From Candidatus Baltobacteraceae bacterium (lineage in GTDB: Bacteria > Vulcanimicrobiota > Vulcanimicrobiia > Vulcanimicrobiales > Vulcanimicrobiaceae): DNA of 64,000 nucleotides. Every line of letters starts with the position of its first letter. Within the stretch, counting starts at the first letter, position 1. A program made the translations under genes and the position numbers. Positions 62,238-64,000 of the stretch are shown piece after piece. The DNA lies in contig DASXEW010000003.1 of NCBI GenBank assembly GCA_036489885.1, positions 1,178,001 through 1,242,000 of the forward strand. The letters are read 5' to 3'. Under the pieces are notes generated by a model. The model made no database searches. It had not been told where the DNA came from and saw only the letters and a list, made by a program, of their open reading frames with translations.

Positions 62238-63389
62238 TTACTCTTGACCTCGCGGCACGATCGTATCTAAGTAATCCGTCCGGCCGGCTGCAATCAATTG
62301 TTGCTGTGCAGATCGCAAGAGCTTTCCGGCCTCCGTCTGCTGGAAAAACCACGATTCCGTCGCGCGCGCTTCCGGCACATGATCGGCGAGCGCGAGCGCG
62401 GCCTCTTCGTAATACGCGCGGACGTCGAGCGCGGCGCGATGCGGCTCGCTCGGCAGCCCCGCATCGTCAGGTGACGTGCCGGCCGCGATCTTTAAGAAGG
62501 CTTCGAGCAGCGCCGGGATCGTTTCGACGCCGCCGGTTATCCCAACCGACGTGCGTCCGCTGCGCTTGAGCTGACGTTCGTATGCGGAGCGCAGCGCGCG
62601 CGCTTCGTCGATTACCGAAGACGTCGCTCCATTGAATGACGGCGGCAGCGTGCACGTCATCGGCGTGTCGGTGGCGTCTGCGATGCGCTCGGGAAAATCT
62701 TCGAGGATCGGACCCTCTGTGCTCGCGAGCAATCCGAAGGCTGCCATGATAACGCTGCGCTGAAACGCTGCATCGTTTGGTTTTCCGAGCGGACGCCCGA
62801 ACGGAAATTCGCAGTACAATGCGCGCGGCGGTTTGATGCGCTCCGTGTGACCGCGCACGGACGAAAGCTGAACGGTCGCGAGCCCTTGTTGTTCGAGCAC
62901 GTGTGCGAGCGCACCACCTGTGCGCGTGCACATCGGTCAAGCTCCGGTCAGTAGCACCACGCTTACGCCGTCGTCGCGCAGCAGCTTGGCGGCTGCGGGT
63001 CCGGTGTCCAGACGAATCGTCGAGAGCGTATCGTGCAGAGCGCCCATGAATGAAAGATGCCGTGGCGCGACGCCGCCGATGATGCCTTCGGCCGCAAGCT
63101 CTTCGAGGCGGTCGATCGGATAGAGCACGTTGATGTCGCTCGTAAAGCCGGTGCGATCGAAGTTGAGACTCCAATGCGCCATGCGGAAGGCGCGCTGGGC
63201 GCGCGGGAGTACGCGAAATGTTTCCTCGCCTTGATTCCAATCCGCGTGACCGTCGCCGACGAGCGCGCCGGTCGTCACGATCGCTACCGTCGCTTGCGAT
63301 AGCCGCGGCGGTACGGTGAACGCGGTCGTCGCAAATTCGAGGACGGGCATCTGTGCGGCGTTTGCGCGCGTTTGCGCGTCAGAGTTCAT
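62238..63389 (-). CDS. Selenoprotein of the GrdB/PrdB reductase family (UGA = Sec)
   Basis: One gene of 383 residues if the in-frame TGA at 62939-62937 is read as selenocysteine (residue 151). Upstream part: PVLEFATTAFTVPPRLSQATVAIVTTGALVG, then DTGPAAAKLLRDDGVSVVLLTGA; then U-P-M-C, then TRTGGALAHVLEQQGLATVQLSSV and PRALYCEFPFGRPLGKPND (seen in parts). This is the layout of selenoprotein B of glycine/betaine/D-proline reductases, with the redox motif U-x-x-C. Neither piece alone is complete. A SECIS-like hairpin follows the UGA. It starts 2 bases after the permease stop. Confidence 0.8.
62909..62925 (-). promoter_or_regulatory. SECIS-like hairpin after the UGA
   Basis: Transcribed sequence GCGCAC-AGGUG-GUGCGC forms a perfect 6-bp stem with a 5-base loop. 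It begins 12 bases after the UGA, so the loop starts at base 18. The E. coli fdhF SECIS presents AGGU at the same distance. This is the element that bacterial SelB needs to insert selenocysteine. Confidence 0.65.
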
Positions 63390-63391
63390 GT

Positions 63392-64000
63392 TCAGCGAGC
63401 TTCCCGCCACCACGGCAGCGCCCAACGCATGAGGAGCAGCAAGACCTGATCGAACGCTAGGCCGAGAAAGCCGATCGTGACCATGCACGTAATAATGATG
63501 TCGGTGCGCAGAAAGTTGCGCGAGTCCCACATCAGAAATCCGAGGCCGGTTCGTGCCCCGGTGATCTCGGCGGCGACCAGCGCCATCCACCCGATGCCGA
63601 AGCCGACGCGCAGGCCGGTGAAAATCTGCGGCAGTGCGGCATTCCACGCGACGCGAAACAGAATTGCGCTTTCGTTGGCGCCGAGGCTGCGCGCCGCGCG
63701 AATCATCTGAAGATCGACGGAACGAATTCCCGCGATCGTGTTGATCAGGACCGGAAAGAACACCGCGAGAAAGATAATGAACTCATTTTCCGTATTGCCG
63801 ACGCCGAACCATAAGATGCCGAGCGGAATCCATGCCAGCGGCGGCATCGGCCGCAGCATCTCGGTCAAAGGAATCATCTGATTGTAGAAGCTGCGCCACC
63901 AACCCATCGCCATGCCAAGCGGAATCGCGGTTAGCGCTGCGGCTATGAATGCGACCATCTCGCGCTCGAAGCTCGCCCACGCCTGAATTCCGAGCTCGCC
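63392..64000 (-). CDS. SsuC/TauC-type ABC transporter permease (5' end off window)
   Basis: At least 202 residues; the frame is open to the right edge. BPD_transp_1 permease with the coupling segment ARSLGANESAILFRVAWNAALPQI (EAA loop) and several hydrophobic helices, followed by GARTGLGFLMWDSRNFLRTDII as in nitrate/sulfonate/taurine permeases. It may partner the NMT1/SsuA-type binding protein at 44.6 kb or another encoded outside. The selenoprotein gene follows 2 bases after its stop, linking the two. Confidence 0.88.
   Translation of the reverse strand, partial: GELGIQAWASFEREMVAFIAAALTAIPLGMAMGWWRSFYNQMIPLTEMLRPMPPLAWIPLGILWFGVGNTENEFIIFLAVFFPVLINTIAGIRSVDLQMIRAARSLGANESAILFRVAWNAALPQIFTGLRVGFGIGWMALVAAEITGARTGLGFLMWDSRNFLRTDIIITCMVTIGFLGLAFDQVLLLLMRWALPWWREAR

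Noticed and set aside
62238-62933. Separate gene starting at MCTRTGG after the UGA
   Set aside because: The start lacks a ribosome site, the upstream frame ends mid-domain, and the joined sequence matches one GrdB/PrdB-type protein, so Sec readthrough explains it better.
1-64000. CRISPR arrays, prophage, insertion sequences, tRNA or rRNA genes
   Set aside because: No regularly spaced direct repeats, transposase, integrase or phage genes, or cloverleaf/rRNA sequences were recognised; intergenic space is very small.

Overview
This is a GC-rich, gene-dense bacterial chromosome segment. Genes run in long operons whose stop and start codons mostly overlap (ATGA, GTGA, TTGA, TAATG), and several convergent pairs overlap at their 3' ends. 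Lipoprotein signal peptides, an outer-membrane-lipoprotein-sorting (LolA-like) fold protein, Tat and Sec components and periplasmic-type binding proteins suggest a free-living, probably diderm, heterotroph. The taxonomic guess is an uncultured soil lineage of the Eremiobacterota/Dormibacterota kind, with low confidence. I recognised no rRNA, tRNA, CRISPR array or insertion sequence.

Layout. (1) 1-3.6 kb: 3' part of a ribose-type sugar ABC transporter operon (binding protein, double ATPase, permease) plus a translationally coupled small secreted protein. (2) 3.6-12.2 kb, minus strand: a housekeeping superoperon trmD-rplS-lepB-lepB-rbgA-rnhB-yraN followed by a Ser/Thr kinase, an amino-acid permease, a small membrane protein, a membrane-anchored universal stress protein and a LolA-like protein. 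(3) 12.2-21.1 kb: small TPR, Clp_N-like and TatA-type genes, rplU-prp without rpmA, a DDAH-like protein whose catalytic Cys is replaced, a MarR/DHA2 efflux operon whose operator fills the spacer of a consensus promoter, and a Rieske-sufB pair. (4) 21.4-34.5 kb: speD, speE-gcvT-gcvH and gcvPA-gcvPB, separated by genes for secreted proteins (S53 peptidase, HEYQH lipoprotein) and a Liv-type binding protein. (5) 34.6-40.9 kb: Nudix, scpA-scpB, methyltransferase, endonuclease IV, a Tat-exported molybdoenzyme, a formamidase and a DUF3052-like gene with an in-frame amber codon. (6) 40.9-64 kb: a large catabolic-looking locus.

Region 6 is the most interesting part. It carries two different glutamate-mutase-like modules (E+S at 42.2-44.1 kb; S+L+E at 53.7-57.1 kb). 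Both have lost the residues that glutamate mutase uses to recognise the amino group and part of its arginine claw. Between them lie a MarR-type regulator, a taurine/nitrate-type binding protein, an aldehyde dehydrogenase, a phosphosulfolactate-synthase (ComA)-like protein, a three-subunit fumarate-reductase-like complex, an AMP-forming acyl-CoA ligase, an enoyl-CoA hydratase and an enolase-superfamily enzyme. A tripartite tricarboxylate transporter, a second TctC and a PdxA homologue follow. Three copies of one palindrome (ATTCGTCA-N7-TGACRAAT) stand before the first mutase gene, before tctB and before tctC2-pdxA, so the locus looks like one regulon. I infer a B12-dependent rearrangement of a carboxylic acid lacking the alpha-amino group (for example a glutarate/methylsuccinate-type dicarboxylate), followed by FrdABC-type dehydrogenation and CoA-dependent steps. 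The substrate is not determined.

At the right end, what looks like two adjacent reading frames is one gene with an in-frame UGA: a selenoprotein of the GrdB/PrdB reductase family with a U-P-M-C motif. A 6-bp hairpin with an AGGUG loop follows the UGA at the same distance as in the E. coli fdhF SECIS. It lies directly behind a SsuC/TauC-type permease gene that runs off the window.
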